Assembly (NCBI RefSeq): GCF_021341785.1
Contig: NZ_JAJTTF010000002.1
Span: forward strand, 362,356 to 426,355
Source of the DNA: Microbacterium sp. Au-Mic1
GTDB lineage: Bacteria; Actinomycetota; Actinomycetes; Actinomycetales; Microbacteriaceae
DNA: 64,000 bases
Direction of reading: 5' to 3'
The position numbers and the translations under genes were made by a program. Below, one piece after another: positions 34,010 to 43,191 of this stretch. The first letter of the stretch is position 1, and the number at the start of each line of letters is the position of its first letter. The notes under the pieces were generated by a model. The model was not told where the DNA came from. It made no database searches and worked only from the letters and a program-made list of their open reading frames with translations.

Positions 34010-35679
34010 GCATGCCCCTCCGGCACCGGAGCGCACGCGGATCCGGCCTCTGGCTCTCCCCACGGCGGGGGAGGGGCGCGGCCGGTCTCGTCCTCGCGAT
34101 CGCGGCGCTCGTCGCCCTCCCGCTCGCCCCGGGCCTGCTGGTCACGGATCGGTCTTCCTTAGGGCTGACGGGCCTCGTCGGCATTCCCGCGGAGTCGCTC
34201 CTGATCGTGCTTCTGCTCCTGATCCTGCCCTGGCGGTCCGTGCGCCGCGTCCTCGCAGGGATCTTCGGCGTGTTCGTCACCGCCGCCCTCGCCCTCGCTG
34301 CGATCGACCGCGGCTTCCGCGCGACCGTCGGCACTCCGTTCGTCCTCGTAGACGGGCCGCAGCTCGGATCCGCCTATGGCGTGGTCGTCGACGCGGTGGG
34401 CGCCTTCCTCGCAGAGCTGCTGCTCGTCGGCCTCGTGTGCGCAATGCTCGCGTGCGCGACGTTGCTGGCCTGGGCTGCGCTGCGCGTCGCCGACGTGGTG
34501 CGCAGGCATGCAGCGGGACGGGTCGTGACCGCGGGACTCGCGGTGGTGTGGCTGGTCGCGGGCGTCCTGGCGCAGGCGTCGGCGAGCGTCCCCCTCGCCG
34601 CCGCCGCGTCCGTCGGCGCCGTGGGCGCCACGGTGTCCCGCACCGAGCGCGTCCTCGCCGAGCAGGCGGCGGTCGCGAGCGCCATCGCCGTGGATCCGTT
34701 CGCTGCGGTGCCGCCCTCTCGACTGCTCACGGGGCTCCGGGGCAAGGACGTCGTGTTCGCGTTCGTGGAGAGCTACGGCCGGGTCGCTCTCGAGGGACCG
34801 GGGATCGCCGACGGCGTCACGGATGTGCTCCGCGCGGGGGACGCGTCGCTCACCGCCGAGGGCTACACGGCGCGAAGTGCCTGGCTCACGTCACCGACCT
34901 TCGGCGGACTCAGCTGGCTCGCGCACGGCACGCTGCAGACCGGAGTATGGACCCCCACGCAGCCGGCATACGATCAGCTCGTCGCGAGCGATCGGCTCTC
35001 GCTGACCCGGGCCTTCGGTGCGGCCGGGTGGCGGACGGTGTCCGACGTGCCCTCGGATACCGAGGCCTGGGCCATCGGGTCGTCCTTCTACCGCTACGAC
35101 TCGCTGGTCGACGCGACGGGCGTCGGCTACCGCGGCCCTCCCTTCGGCTACGCCCGCATTCCCGACCAGTTCACGCTCAAGCACTTCGCCGACACCGAGC
35201 TGACGGGTCCGCATGATCCGGTGATGGCCGAGATCGACCTGGTGTCGTCGCACACCCCGTGGGCGCCGCTGCCGCAGCTCCTGCCCTGGGAGCGGATCGG
35301 CGACGGCTCGGCCTACGACCCGCAGCCGGGTCAGAGCGCGACCGCGGGCACGGTCTGGCAGAGCCCGAAGACCGTCCAGCGCTTCTACGGACAGTCGGTG
35401 CAGTATTCGCTCGGCTCCCTGCTCTCGTTCCTCGAGAACGTCGACGACCCGAACCTGGTGGTCGTCGTGCTCGGCGACCACCAGCCCGCGGCGATCGTGA
35501 GCGGCGCGGACGCGTCGCGTGACGTGCCGATCAGCATCATCGCCCGCGACCCCGCGGTGTTCGCGGCGATCGGCGGCTGGGGGTGGACGCGCGGCCTGCA
35601 CCCGGGGGAGAACTCTCCGGTCTGGCGCATGGACGCCTTCCGGAATCGTCTTCTCACGGCGTTCAGCGATAGGCCCTGA
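34006..35679 (+). CDS. Sulfatase / LtaS-like alkaline-phosphatase-superfamily membrane enzyme
   Basis: 557 residues. About five membrane segments (up to residue 200) precede an extracytoplasmic alkaline-phosphatase fold. Metal-ligand candidates: Glu255 in FAFVESYGR, Thr298 in SPTFGGLSW, and Asp-His in VVLGDHQP. Such enzymes move phosphoglycerol or phosphoethanolamine, or hydrolyse sulfate or phosphate esters, on envelope polymers. Last in the coupled operon, it may finish the product on the outside. Confidence 0.82.
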   Translation: MSMPLRHRSARGSGLWLSPRRGRGAAGLVLAIAALVALPLAPGLLVTDRSSLGLTGLVGIPAESLLIVLLLLILPWRSVRRVLAGIFGVFVTAALALAAIDRGFRATVGTPFVLVDGPQLGSAYGVVVDAVGAFLAELLLVGLVCAMLACATLLAWAALRVADVVRRHAAGRVVTAGLAVVWLVAGVLAQASASVPLAAAASVGAVGATVSRTERVLAEQAAVASAIAVDPFAAVPPSRLLTGLRGKDVVFAFVESYGRVALEGPGIADGVTDVLRAGDASLTAEGYTARSAWLTSPTFGGLSWLAHGTLQTGVWTPTQPAYDQLVASDRLSLTRAFGAAGWRTVSDVPSDTEAWAIGSSFYRYDSLVDATGVGYRGPPFGYARIPDQFTLKHFADTELTGPHDPVMAEIDLVSSHTPWAPLPQLLPWERIGDGSAYDPQPGQSATAGTVWQSPKTVQRFYGQSVQYSLGSLLSFLENVDDPNLVVVVLGDHQPAAIVSGADASRDVPISIIARDPAVFAAIGGWGWTRGLHPGENSPVWRMDAFRNRLLTAFSDRP

Positions 35680-35712
35680 AGGCGACACGGCGGTGCGGGC
35701 GGAGCGGACACG

Positions 35713-35724
35713 TAGGCTGAAGGC
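35713..35724 (+). promoter_or_regulatory. Leaderless promoter of pta
   Basis: TAGGCT (35713-35718), six bases, then the GTG start at 35725. There is no ribosome site. Confidence 0.55.
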
Positions 35725-37863
35725 GTGGCGAAGAGCATCCTCATCACGTCCATCGAAGGTCACTCCGGCAAGTCTCTCGTCGCGCTGGGTGTGATCGATG
35801 CGCTGAGCAGAGCCACGGCCCGGGTGGGCGTGTTCCGTCCCGTCAGTCGCACGAGCGACGGCGCGGACGACGTGCTGGAGATGCTGCTGAGCCGCACCCA
35901 GGTCGGACTCGGCGCGGCCGAGTGCATCGGCGTCGGCTATGACGAGCTGCACGCCGACCCCGATGCGGCCCTCGGGCGGATCCTGCAGCGCTATCGGGCG
36001 GTCGAGGCGCAGTGCGATGCCGTCGTGATCCTGGGCAGCGACTACACGGATGTGGCGGCGCCCGCGGAACTCGGGGTCAACGCCCGGATCGCGGCGAACC
36101 TGGGCGCACCCGTGCTCCTGGTGCTGGGAGGACGGGACACGGCCGGCCACGGCGAACGGCTGGGCGCCACCGAGGCGCGCACCCCTGCGCAGCTGGGACA
36201 GCTTGCGAAGCTCGGCATGGCCGAACTGGCACAGGAGCGCGCGGTGCTGTCCGCGATCGTCGTCAATCGCGCCGATCCCGCCCAGCAGGAGGAGATCGTC
36301 GCGACGATCTCGGCGGTGCGGGGCGAGCGGTCCACGGACGCCGCCGAGGAGGTCCCGGTCTGGGTGATCCCCGAGGACCGCTCGCTCGTCGCCCCCTCCG
36401 TACGCGGCGTGCGAACAGCGCTCGAGGGGCGGATGGTGCGGGGTGACGAGGAGCTCCTCGACCGAGAAGTGCTCGACGTGGTGATCGCGGGCATGTCGAT
36501 GGTGAACGTGCTGCCACGGCTGATCGAGTCGTCCGTGGTCGTGGTGCCCGCCGACCGCGAAGAGGTGCTGCTGGCGACGCTGCTGGCGCAGGCCGCCGGC
36601 ACCTTCCCGTCGATCGCGGCGATCGTGCTGAACGGGCCGTTCGCGCTGCCTGAGCCGATCGAACGCCTCCTCGACGGGCTGGGACCGAGGGTGCCCATCA
36701 TCGCGACCGATCACGGCACCTACGACACGACCGTGCGCATCATGAACGCGCCGGGCCGCCTCTCCGTGGACGCCCCGCACCGGGTCGGCCGTGCTCTGGC
36801 GCTGTTCGAGCAGAACGTCGACGTCCCGGCCCTGATCGCTCAGCTGGGCGTGGCGCGCTCCGATGTGGTGACGCCGCTGATGTTCCAGTACGAGCTGTTC
36901 GACCGGGCGCGCACCGAGCGCCGCACGATCGTGCTCCCGGAGGGCGGAGACGACCGCGTGCTGCGCGCCGCAGGTGCCGTCCTCGCCGGCGGGATCGCGG
37001 ACCTCGTGATCCTCGGCGAGGAGGCCTCGGTGCGCGCGCGAGCCATCCAGCTCGGCGTCGACCTGGACGCGGCACGCATCGTGTCGCCTGCGGATCCCGA
37101 GCTCGTGCCGCGGTTCGCCGAGGAGTACGCACGACTGCGCGCGCACAAGGGCGTCACCGTCGCCCAGGCCGCCGACACCGTGACCGACGTCTCCTACTTC
37201 GGCACGCTCATGGTGCACCTCGGGCTCGCCGACGGCATGGTCTCCGGCGCGGCGCACACCACCGCCCACACGATCCGCCCGGCGTTCGAGATCATCAAGA
37301 CCCGGCCCGGGGTCTCCGTGGTGTCGTCGGTCTTCCTGATGGCTCTCGCAGACCGCGTCCTGGTGTACGGCGACTGCGCCGTGATCCCCGACCCCACCAG
37401 CGAGCAGCTCGCCGATATCGCGATCTCCTCCGCGGCGACCGCAACGGCGTTCGGCATCGACCCCCGCGTCGCGATGCTCTCGTACTCGACCGGCGATTCC
37501 GGGTCCGGTGCCGAGGTCGAGAAGGTGCGCACGGCGACCGAGCTGGTGCGCGAGCGGGCGCCGGAGCTCCCCGTGGAAGGGCCGATCCAGTACGACGCGG
37601 CCGCCGACGCAGCGGTCGCCCGTGCGAAGCTCCCCGGTTCCTCGGTCGCCGGGCGGGCCACGGTGTTCGTGTTCCCCGACCTCAACACCGGCAACAACAC
37701 CTACAAGGCCGTGCAGCGCTCGGCCGGCGCCGTTGCGATGGGACCGGTCCTGCAGGGGCTCAACAAGCCGATCAACGATCTGTCGCGCGGCGCGCTCGTC
37801 GAGGACATCGTCAACACGATCGCGATCACCGCGATCCAGGCGCAGCAGGGGAGCGCATCGTGA
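35725..37863 (+). CDS. pta: Phosphate acetyltransferase
   Basis: 712 residues, full-length three-part Pta: an N-terminal P-loop-like CobQ/DRTGG section (SILITSIEGHSGKSLVALGV), the DRTGG domain, and the C-terminal acetyltransferase from about residue 380 (RRTIVLPEGGDDRVLRAAG, GTLMVHLGLADGMVSGAAHTT in part, FPDLNTGNN). Converts acetyl-CoA and phosphate to acetyl phosphate in the cytoplasm. Its stop overlaps ackA (GTGA), so the two steps of acetate formation are translationally coupled. Confidence 0.95.
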   Translation: MAKSILITSIEGHSGKSLVALGVIDALSRATARVGVFRPVSRTSDGADDVLEMLLSRTQVGLGAAECIGVGYDELHADPDAALGRILQRYRAVEAQCDAVVILGSDYTDVAAPAELGVNARIAANLGAPVLLVLGGRDTAGHGERLGATEARTPAQLGQLAKLGMAELAQERAVLSAIVVNRADPAQQEEIVATISAVRGERSTDAAEEVPVWVIPEDRSLVAPSVRGVRTALEGRMVRGDEELLDREVLDVVIAGMSMVNVLPRLIESSVVVVPADREEVLLATLLAQAAGTFPSIAAIVLNGPFALPEPIERLLDGLGPRVPIIATDHGTYDTTVRIMNAPGRLSVDAPHRVGRALALFEQNVDVPALIAQLGVARSDVVTPLMFQYELFDRARTERRTIVLPEGGDDRVLRAAGAVLAGGIADLVILGEEASVRARAIQLGVDLDAARIVSPADPELVPRFAEEYARLRAHKGVTVAQAADTVTDVSYFGTLMVHLGLADGMVSGAAHTTAHTIRPAFEIIKTRPGVSVVSSVFLMALADRVLVYGDCAVIPDPTSEQLADIAISSAATATAFGIDPRVAMLSYSTGDSGSGAEVEKVRTATELVRERAPELPVEGPIQYDAAADAAVARAKLPGSSVAGRATVFVFPDLNTGNNTYKAVQRSAGAVAMGPVLQGLNKPINDLSRGALVEDIVNTIAITAIQAQQGSAS

Positions 37864-39050
37864 GCATCGTCCTGGTCATCAACAGCGGATCCTCGTCCTT
37901 CAAGTACCAGCTCATCGATGTCGCCGACGGCGTCTCGCTGGCCTCGGGGCTCGTCGAGCGCATCGGGCAGCAGGAGGGGCGGGCGGTGCATGTCGACGCC
38001 CAGGGTCACGAGACGGAGCGGATCCTGCCGATCCCCGATCACACGGCCGGCTTCCAGGTGATGCTGGACGCGTTCGACGCGCTCGGGCCTTCGCTCGAGG
38101 AGTTCCCGCCCGCGGCGCTCGGGCACAGGGTCGTGCACGGAGGTGCGCGCTTCTTCGAGCCGACGCTGATCACCCCGCTCGTCGAGATCAACATCGATGA
38201 GCTCTCGGCACTCGCCCCGCTGCACAACCCGGGTGCGCTCCAGGGCATCCGCGCGGCGAAGGCCGCATTCCCGGACGTGCCGCACGTCGCGGTGTTCGAC
38301 ACGGCGTTCCATCAGACCCTCGCGCCCGCGGCGTACACCTACGCGATCGATCGTGAGCTCGCCGAGGCGCACCGGATCCGCCGGTACGGCTTCCACGGGA
38401 CCTCGCACAAGTACGTGTCCGAGGCGGCGGCCGCGTTCGTCGGCGGCGAGCGGGACGATCTGCGCCAGCTCGTGTTCCACCTCGGCAACGGTGCCTCGGT
38501 GACCGCGGTGCGCGGAGGACGTTCCGTGGAGACGTCGATGGGCATGACACCCCTGGAAGGGCTCGTGATGGGCACGCGCTCCGGCGACATTGACCCCGCT
38601 GTGCTGTTCACGCTGGCCCGTCGAGCCGACATGACGATCCACGATCTCGATGAGCTGCTGAACGCCCGCAGCGGACTCAAGGGGCTCGCAGGCGTATCGG
38701 ACATGCGCGATGTCCTCGCCCGCGCGGCCGCGGGAGACGAGGACGCCGCGCTCGCGTTCGAGGTCTACATCCACCGGCTGCGCGCGTACGCCGGAGCCTA
38801 TATCGCCCAGCTCGGCGGTGTGGACGTGATCTCGTTCACCGCGGGGGTGGGCGAGAACAACTCTCTGGTGCGCCGGGAGGCGATGGCGACGCTCGGGTTC
38901 GCCGGCGTCGAGATCGACCCGGCGCGGAACGACGCATCCGGTTCGGGGATCCGCGTCATCTCGACGGATGCATCCCGGGTGACGGTGCTCGTGGTGCCGA
39001 CCGACGAGGAGCTCGAGATCGCACGGCAGACGGAGCAGATCCTGCCCTGA
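37860..39050 (+). CDS. ackA: Acetate kinase
   Basis: 396 residues, ASKHA fold. Makes ATP and acetate from acetyl phosphate, reversibly. Motifs: VLVINSGSSSFKYQL at the start, the catalytic histidine region GHRVVHGG, the phosphate-binding HLGNGASV, and FTAGVGENN. GTG 37860 overlaps the pta stop. Normal length. A hairpin lies about 60 bases after the stop, at the end of the convergent helicase gene. Confidence 0.96.
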   Translation: MSIVLVINSGSSSFKYQLIDVADGVSLASGLVERIGQQEGRAVHVDAQGHETERILPIPDHTAGFQVMLDAFDALGPSLEEFPPAALGHRVVHGGARFFEPTLITPLVEINIDELSALAPLHNPGALQGIRAAKAAFPDVPHVAVFDTAFHQTLAPAAYTYAIDRELAEAHRIRRYGFHGTSHKYVSEAAAAFVGGERDDLRQLVFHLGNGASVTAVRGGRSVETSMGMTPLEGLVMGTRSGDIDPAVLFTLARRADMTIHDLDELLNARSGLKGLAGVSDMRDVLARAAAGDEDAALAFEVYIHRLRAYAGAYIAQLGGVDVISFTAGVGENNSLVRREAMATLGFAGVEIDPARNDASGSGIRVISTDASRVTVLVVPTDEELEIARQTEQILP

Positions 39051-39112
39051 GCCGGGCGGGGCCAACCGCACCCCGCAGGGACTCGCGCGCGGTCTCGACC
39101 ACGAACGCTCCA

Positions 39113-39131
39113 GAGGCGCACGATGCGCCTC
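39113..39131. terminator. Short hairpin between convergent genes
   Basis: An 8-bp perfect stem with a 3-base loop (39113-39120 with 39124-39131) overlaps the end of the helicase gene and may terminate ackA transcription. Confidence 0.5.
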
Positions 39132-41160
39132 ACGCGAACAGGGCGTCGAGCTCTCCCAGGCTCACCCGAGGCCCCGGGGATGCCGATGTCGTGCCCGGCT
39201 CCGGTGCCCTCGAATCGATGACCGTCATGAGCGAGAGCGCCGTACTCGTCAAGAACCTGCTCGGCTTGGCCTGGACGTGCCGTGCGGTGAACGCCGTCGG
39301 GTGCGTCGGGAGAGTGGCGGGGGCGTACACGCTCAGCGCATCGCGTGCACGCGTGAGCCCGACGTAGAACAGCCGTCGCTCCTCCTCGAGACCGGCATGC
39401 GAGGTGAGGGCCATGTCCGACGGCATGGCGCCGTCCGTCGCGCGCAGCAGGTGGACGTGCGACCACTCCAGCCCCTTGGCCGAGTGGATCGTGGACAGCG
39501 TCACCCAGTCCTCGTCGAGGTGCGGTTGCGCGGCCCAGTCACCGGCGCGCGTGACCGGATCGATGGCCTGATCGCCCACGAACGCGCGGAGGTCGTTCTG
39601 GCGGGACGCGGCCTCCGCGATCTCCTGCACATCCGAGGCACGTCGTTGCCAGTCGGGATAGTGCTGCGCCAGCAATCCCGAGACGGCATCGTGGCAGGCC
39701 TCGACCAGGTCGGCCACGGGCGAGTCCGCATCGACGACGCCGAGGAGCGAGAGCGTCGTCGCGAGCCCGACGCGGGCCGTGGGAGGGGCCGCGGCGATCG
39801 CCTCCGCCCCGCCGCCGATTCCCTGATCCGCGAGGATGCCGGCGAGCCGGCGCGCGCTGACCTTGCCGAGACCGCGGTGCCGGGTGAGCAGGCGGTACCA
39901 CGCGATCTCGTCGCCCGGATTGAGGACGACACGGAACGCCGCGAGCAGGTCGCGGACGTGGGCGGTCTCGAGATAGCCGATGCCGCCGAACTTAACGAAC
40001 GGGATGTCGCGGACCTTGAGCTCGACCTCGAGCATCGCGCTGTGCGAACCGGTGCGCATCAGCACCGCCTGCTCCCGCAGCGGAACGCCGTCGGCGTGGA
40101 CGGCCAGGATCCGATCGGCGACGGCGCGGGCCTCGTCGTCGGCGTTCTCGCATCGCACGAGTTCCGGACGGGTCGCCGTTCCCGTTCGATCCGCGACGAG
40201 CTTGATCGGGAAGTCCTCTGGACGGGCGGCGTTCGCCAGATCGAGGATCGGCTGCGTCGAGCGGAAGTTGCGCTCGAGGCGGATGAGCTCGGCGTCGGGA
40301 TGCCGATCGAGCACCTCCTGGAGCTGGCCGGCCCCGGCGCCGCGGAAGCCGTAGATCGCCTGCGCGTCATCGCCCACGACGGTCAGGCCGTGCCCGTCGG
40401 GAGCCAGCGCCTGCACGACGTCGGCCTGTACCCGGTTCACGTCCTGATACTCGTCGACGAGCACCCAGTCCCAGCGGGCGCGCAGTCTGGCTCCCACGTG
40501 CGGGTCGCGCGCGAGAGCGCGCCACGCCACCAGGAGATCATCGAGATCGAGAAGGCCGCGGGCGCGCTTTCGCTGCGCATAGGCGCGGAGCAGCCCCATG
40601 ATCTCGTCGGCGTGCCCGAGCGCCCAGGGGAACTGCTCGGAGATCACCTCGCGTCCCGGTTTCTCCAGACTCACGGCCCGGGAGGCGATGTCGGCCATCG
40701 CCCGGCTCGTGGGCATTCGCCGGTCGGTGCCGTCCAGGCCGTGCTCGCTGCGCAGCAGATCGATCAGGTCGACGACGTCATCGGGGGCCAGCACCGAGAC
40801 GTCCGCCAAGCCCAGATGCTGCGAGTACTCCGCGACGACGCGGTGCGCCACCGCGTGGAATGTGCCTCCGGCGATGCGCTGGGCCAGCGCGGTGTCTCCC
40901 ACCATCGCGGCGGCGCGAGCGGTCATCGCGGCGGCCGCGCGCCGGGTGAACGTGAGCAGCAGGATCCGCTCCGGAGGCACGCCGGTGTCGATCAGTCGCG
41001 CCACCCTGCTGGTGAGCACGCGCGTCTTCCCGGTCCCCGCGCCGGTGGCGACGACGAGCGGCCCTTCGCCGTGCTCGACGGCGCGCCGCTGCATCTCGTC
41101 CAGCTCTTCGATCACATCTGCGCTGCTCACAGGGCCGACGGTATCTCCGCCCTCGGACAT
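39130..41160 (-). CDS. UvrD/Rep-family ATP-dependent DNA helicase
   Basis: 676 residues, superfamily 1A helicase. Motif I ATGAGTGKTRVL (39-50), Ia LTFTRRAAAAM, II VLVDEYQDVN, III VVGDDAQAIYGFRGA, IV ERNFRST, V STIHSAKGLEWSHV, VI EERRLFYVGLTRARD. Unwinds DNA 3'-5' in repair or replication. The C-terminus is short, with no HRDC or nuclease domain as in UvrD2 or AdnA. The start is uncertain: ATG 41160, or GTG about ten codons later. It stands alone beside the tRNA-Val. Confidence 0.92.
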   Translation of the reverse strand: MSEGGDTVGPVSSADVIEELDEMQRRAVEHGEGPLVVATGAGTGKTRVLTSRVARLIDTGVPPERILLLTFTRRAAAAMTARAAAMVGDTALAQRIAGGTFHAVAHRVVAEYSQHLGLADVSVLAPDDVVDLIDLLRSEHGLDGTDRRMPTSRAMADIASRAVSLEKPGREVISEQFPWALGHADEIMGLLRAYAQRKRARGLLDLDDLLVAWRALARDPHVGARLRARWDWVLVDEYQDVNRVQADVVQALAPDGHGLTVVGDDAQAIYGFRGAGAGQLQEVLDRHPDAELIRLERNFRSTQPILDLANAARPEDFPIKLVADRTGTATRPELVRCENADDEARAVADRILAVHADGVPLREQAVLMRTGSHSAMLEVELKVRDIPFVKFGGIGYLETAHVRDLLAAFRVVLNPGDEIAWYRLLTRHRGLGKVSARRLAGILADQGIGGGAEAIAAAPPTARVGLATTLSLLGVVDADSPVADLVEACHDAVSGLLAQHYPDWQRRASDVQEIAEAASRQNDLRAFVGDQAIDPVTRAGDWAAQPHLDEDWVTLSTIHSAKGLEWSHVHLLRATDGAMPSDMALTSHAGLEEERRLFYVGLTRARDALSVYAPATLPTHPTAFTARHVQAKPSRFLTSTALSLMTVIDSRAPEPGTTSASPGPRVSLGELDALFA

Positions 41161-41205
41161 CGGCGACAGCAGCTGCGCGCCACGCCCGGCCGACCGGCGC
41201 TGTCC

Positions 41206-41232
41206 TTGTGTGCTCGTCGGATCCGGTATGCT
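41206..41232 (+). promoter_or_regulatory. Promoter of tRNA-Val
   Basis: TTGTGT (41206-41211) and TATGCT (41227-41232) with a 15-base spacer, ending 37 bases before the mature tRNA. Confidence 0.5.
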
Positions 41233-41269
41233 CTTTACCTGTGCCTCCGGGCACGTGAAAACTACAGAT

Positions 41270-41345
41270 GGGCGATTGGCGCAGTTGGTAGCGCGCTTCC
41301 TTCACACGGAAGAGGTCGTCGGTTCGAGTCCGGCATCGCCCACCA
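41270..41345 (+). tRNA. tRNA-Val (anticodon CAC)
   Basis: Cloverleaf visible: acceptor GGGCGAT/ATCGCCC, anticodon loop TTCACAC with CAC, T loop GTTCGAGTC, and an encoded CCA end. Followed at once by a terminator. Confidence 0.96.
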
Positions 41346-41347
41346 CG

Positions 41348-41377
41348 GAACGCCCCTGGGAGAACCCAGGGGCGTTC
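41348..41377 (+). terminator. Terminator after tRNA-Val
   Basis: A perfect 13-bp stem (41348-41360 with 41365-41377) and 4-base loop, three bases after the tRNA. Confidence 0.85.
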
Positions 41378-41504
41378 GCCGTTTCCGCGTCGCTCCGCGC
41401 TCTGGGCCCGGCGGTCTCGATGGGGCGATCCTCGGCGCTCGTGTAACCTCTGGGTTGCAGGAAGGTTCTCGCCGGCCATCCCGCGCGACACAGGAGGCAT
41501 GCCC

Positions 41505-41978
41505 ATGACGAGCACGACGCGCAACGAGGCATCGGTCGCGGACGACGAGTCCTACACGGTCACGCGCAGCATCTCGATCGCCGCCCCTGCGGAGAAGGTG
41601 TGGCGCGCGATCACAGAACCGGAGCATCTGTCGCGCTGGTTCGGGCTCACCGTGCTGGATGCGGCAGGCGCCGGAACGATGACCTTCGACGGACACGGCG
41701 CCGTCCCGATCCGCGTCGAGTCCGTCGATGCGCCGCGGTCGGTGTCGTACCGGTGGAGCAACGACAACGCCCTCGATCGACTGCCGGTCGAGCTCGATGA
41801 GGAGAACTCGACCGTGTTCCGCTTCACCCTCGAGCCGGAGGGGGAGGGCACCCGGCTCACGGTCGTCGAGTCGGGCTTCGAGAGGACCTCGGATCCGCTG
41901 TCGAACCTCGACAGTCATCGCCGCGGGTGGGATGCAGAGCTCGACAAGCTCATCGCCCTGTTCGGGGGTCTCGTATGA
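41505..41978 (+). CDS. SRPBCC (AHSA1-like) family protein
   Basis: 157 residues of the START/Bet v 1-like fold. SISIAAPAEKVWRAITEPEHLSRWFG is the typical family entry; VVESGFERTSD and a C-terminal amphipathic helix follow. Members bind hydrophobic ligands or act as co-chaperone-like proteins; the specific ligand is unknown. ATG 41505 is seven bases after AGGAGG, better than the ATG at 41499. It overlaps an ArsR gene, a common bacterial pairing. Confidence 0.85.
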   Translation: MTSTTRNEASVADDESYTVTRSISIAAPAEKVWRAITEPEHLSRWFGLTVLDAAGAGTMTFDGHGAVPIRVESVDAPRSVSYRWSNDNALDRLPVELDEENSTVFRFTLEPEGEGTRLTVVESGFERTSDPLSNLDSHRRGWDAELDKLIALFGGLV

Positions 41979-42289
41979 CCTCGACCCTTGTCCCGGTCTT
42001 CGCTGCGCTGGGGGATGAGACGCGGTGGAGCATTCTCAGCGCCCTCGGCGACGGCGATGCCTCCGCGTCGGCTCTCGCCGAGCGGTTCCCGGTGTCTCGG
42101 CAGGCCATCGCCAAGCACCTGACTGTGCTCGCGGAAGTCGGCCTGGTCGAGCCCGTCCGGGCGGGGCGTGAGGTGCGCTACCACGTCGTCGGTGCGGAGC
42201 TCAGCGCGACCGCGCGCCGGCTCGATGCGATCGGGCGCCAGTGGGAGAGCCGGCTGACGACGATCAAGGAGATCGCCGAGGGGCTCTAG
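41975..42289 (+). CDS. ArsR-family transcriptional regulator
   Basis: 104 residues. Winged helix: FAALGDETRWSILSALGDGDASASALAERFPVSRQAIAKHL (described as residues 9-49), wing at GREVRYHV. No metal-binding CxC motif, so not an arsenic or metal sensor of the classic type. ATG overlaps the SRPBCC stop. Possibly controls its own operon and the SDR gene downstream, whose promoter carries repeats. Confidence 0.87.
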   Translation: MTSTLVPVFAALGDETRWSILSALGDGDASASALAERFPVSRQAIAKHLTVLAEVGLVEPVRAGREVRYHVVGAELSATARRLDAIGRQWESRLTTIKEIAEGL

Positions 42290-42299
42290 CCGCCGATAC

Positions 42300-42354
42300 C
42301 TGCAATTCAACAGTTGCAGAACTCATCCCTGTTGTGCAACTCTAGGGTTGCACA
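42300..42354. promoter_or_regulatory. Two related inverted repeats upstream of the SDR gene
   Basis: CTGCAA-8-TTGCAG (42300-42319) and TGTGCAAC-TCTAGG-GTTGCACA (42333-42354, perfect 8-6-8) share the half-site GTTGCA. They lie in the 88-base gap between the ArsR stop and the SDR start, in a locally AT-richer stretch. Probably operators of one dimeric regulator. Confidence 0.6.
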
Positions 42355-42377
42355 CAACTGAGATGGGAGGCGGCACA

Positions 42378-43172
42378 ATGCTGCTCGAGAACAAGGTCGC
42401 CGTGATTCACGGCGGTGGCGGGTCGATCGGCGCGGCGGCGGCGCGAGTGTTCGCCCGGGAAGGGGCGAGGCTCTTCCTGGCCGGGCGATCGCCGAATCGA
42501 CTCGAGGCTGCGGCATCGGCGGCCAGGGCCGAGGGGGCGGAGGTGTCCGTCGCCGTCGTCGACGCGATGGACCAGAATGCCGTCGATCGACACGCCGATG
42601 ACGTCGGTGCGGAGGCCGGGCGCATCGACATCGCGCTCAACGCGGTCGGCTTCGACCACGTGCAGGGGCTCGCCATCGGCGATACGTCCCTCGAGGACTA
42701 TCTGCACCCCGTCGTCGGCTACCTGCAGACGAACTTCGTGACGGCCAAAGCGGCGTCCCGCCACATGATCTCGCAGGGGAGTGGCGTCATCCTGACGATC
42801 TCCACGCCGGGCGCCCGCCTGACGGGGCGCGGACTGATCGGCAACGCGGCGCAGTCCGCGGGACTCGAGGGCTTCTCGCGCGCTCTGGCGGGCGAGCTCG
42901 GACCCGCGGGCGTGCGGGTCGTGTGCGTGCGCCCGCATGCCATCTCCGATGCGATGGAGACGTCCTACACCCGGGAGATGTTCGGCCGCATCGCGGCGGC
43001 CGGGGGCGTTCCGATGGGGGATTGGGTCGGCGGGCTCGCCGGCACGACGCTGCTCGGCCGCCTGCCACTGCTGGATGAGGTGGCGGAGTATCTTGCGTTC
43101 GCCGGCTCCGACCGCGCGTCCTCGATGACGGGTGCGATCGCGAATCTGTCGGCAGGGGCGCTCGTCGACTGA
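42378..43172 (+). CDS. Short-chain dehydrogenase homologue with atypical active site
   Basis: 264 residues, Rossmann fold: HGGGGSIGAAAARVFAREGA (about 11-30) in place of TGxxxGIG. The catalytic Ser is plausible (ISTPGAR), but Tyr and Lys of YxxxK read Asn156 and Ser160 (GNAAQSAGLEGF). It may be inactive as a dehydrogenase or use another mechanism. ATG 42378 has GGGAGG eight bases before it. Regulated by the upstream repeats, probably by the adjacent ArsR or an unlinked protein. Confidence 0.8.
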   Translation: MLLENKVAVIHGGGGSIGAAAARVFAREGARLFLAGRSPNRLEAAASAARAEGAEVSVAVVDAMDQNAVDRHADDVGAEAGRIDIALNAVGFDHVQGLAIGDTSLEDYLHPVVGYLQTNFVTAKAASRHMISQGSGVILTISTPGARLTGRGLIGNAAQSAGLEGFSRALAGELGPAGVRVVCVRPHAISDAMETSYTREMFGRIAAAGGVPMGDWVGGLAGTTLLGRLPLLDEVAEYLAFAGSDRASSMTGAIANLSAGALVD

Positions 43173-43191
43173 GCCGAGGTCGGGACAGGCC

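Noticed and set aside
34891..37269. Minus-strand open frame of about 790 codons opposite pta
   Set aside because: Antisense shadow; pta and the sulfatase-like gene have clear family motifs on the plus strand.
41505..42289. Arsenic or metal resistance operon suggested by the ArsR gene
   Set aside because: The regulator lacks a metal-binding CxC motif and no metal transporter or reductase is near; SRPBCC-ArsR pairs are common and unrelated.
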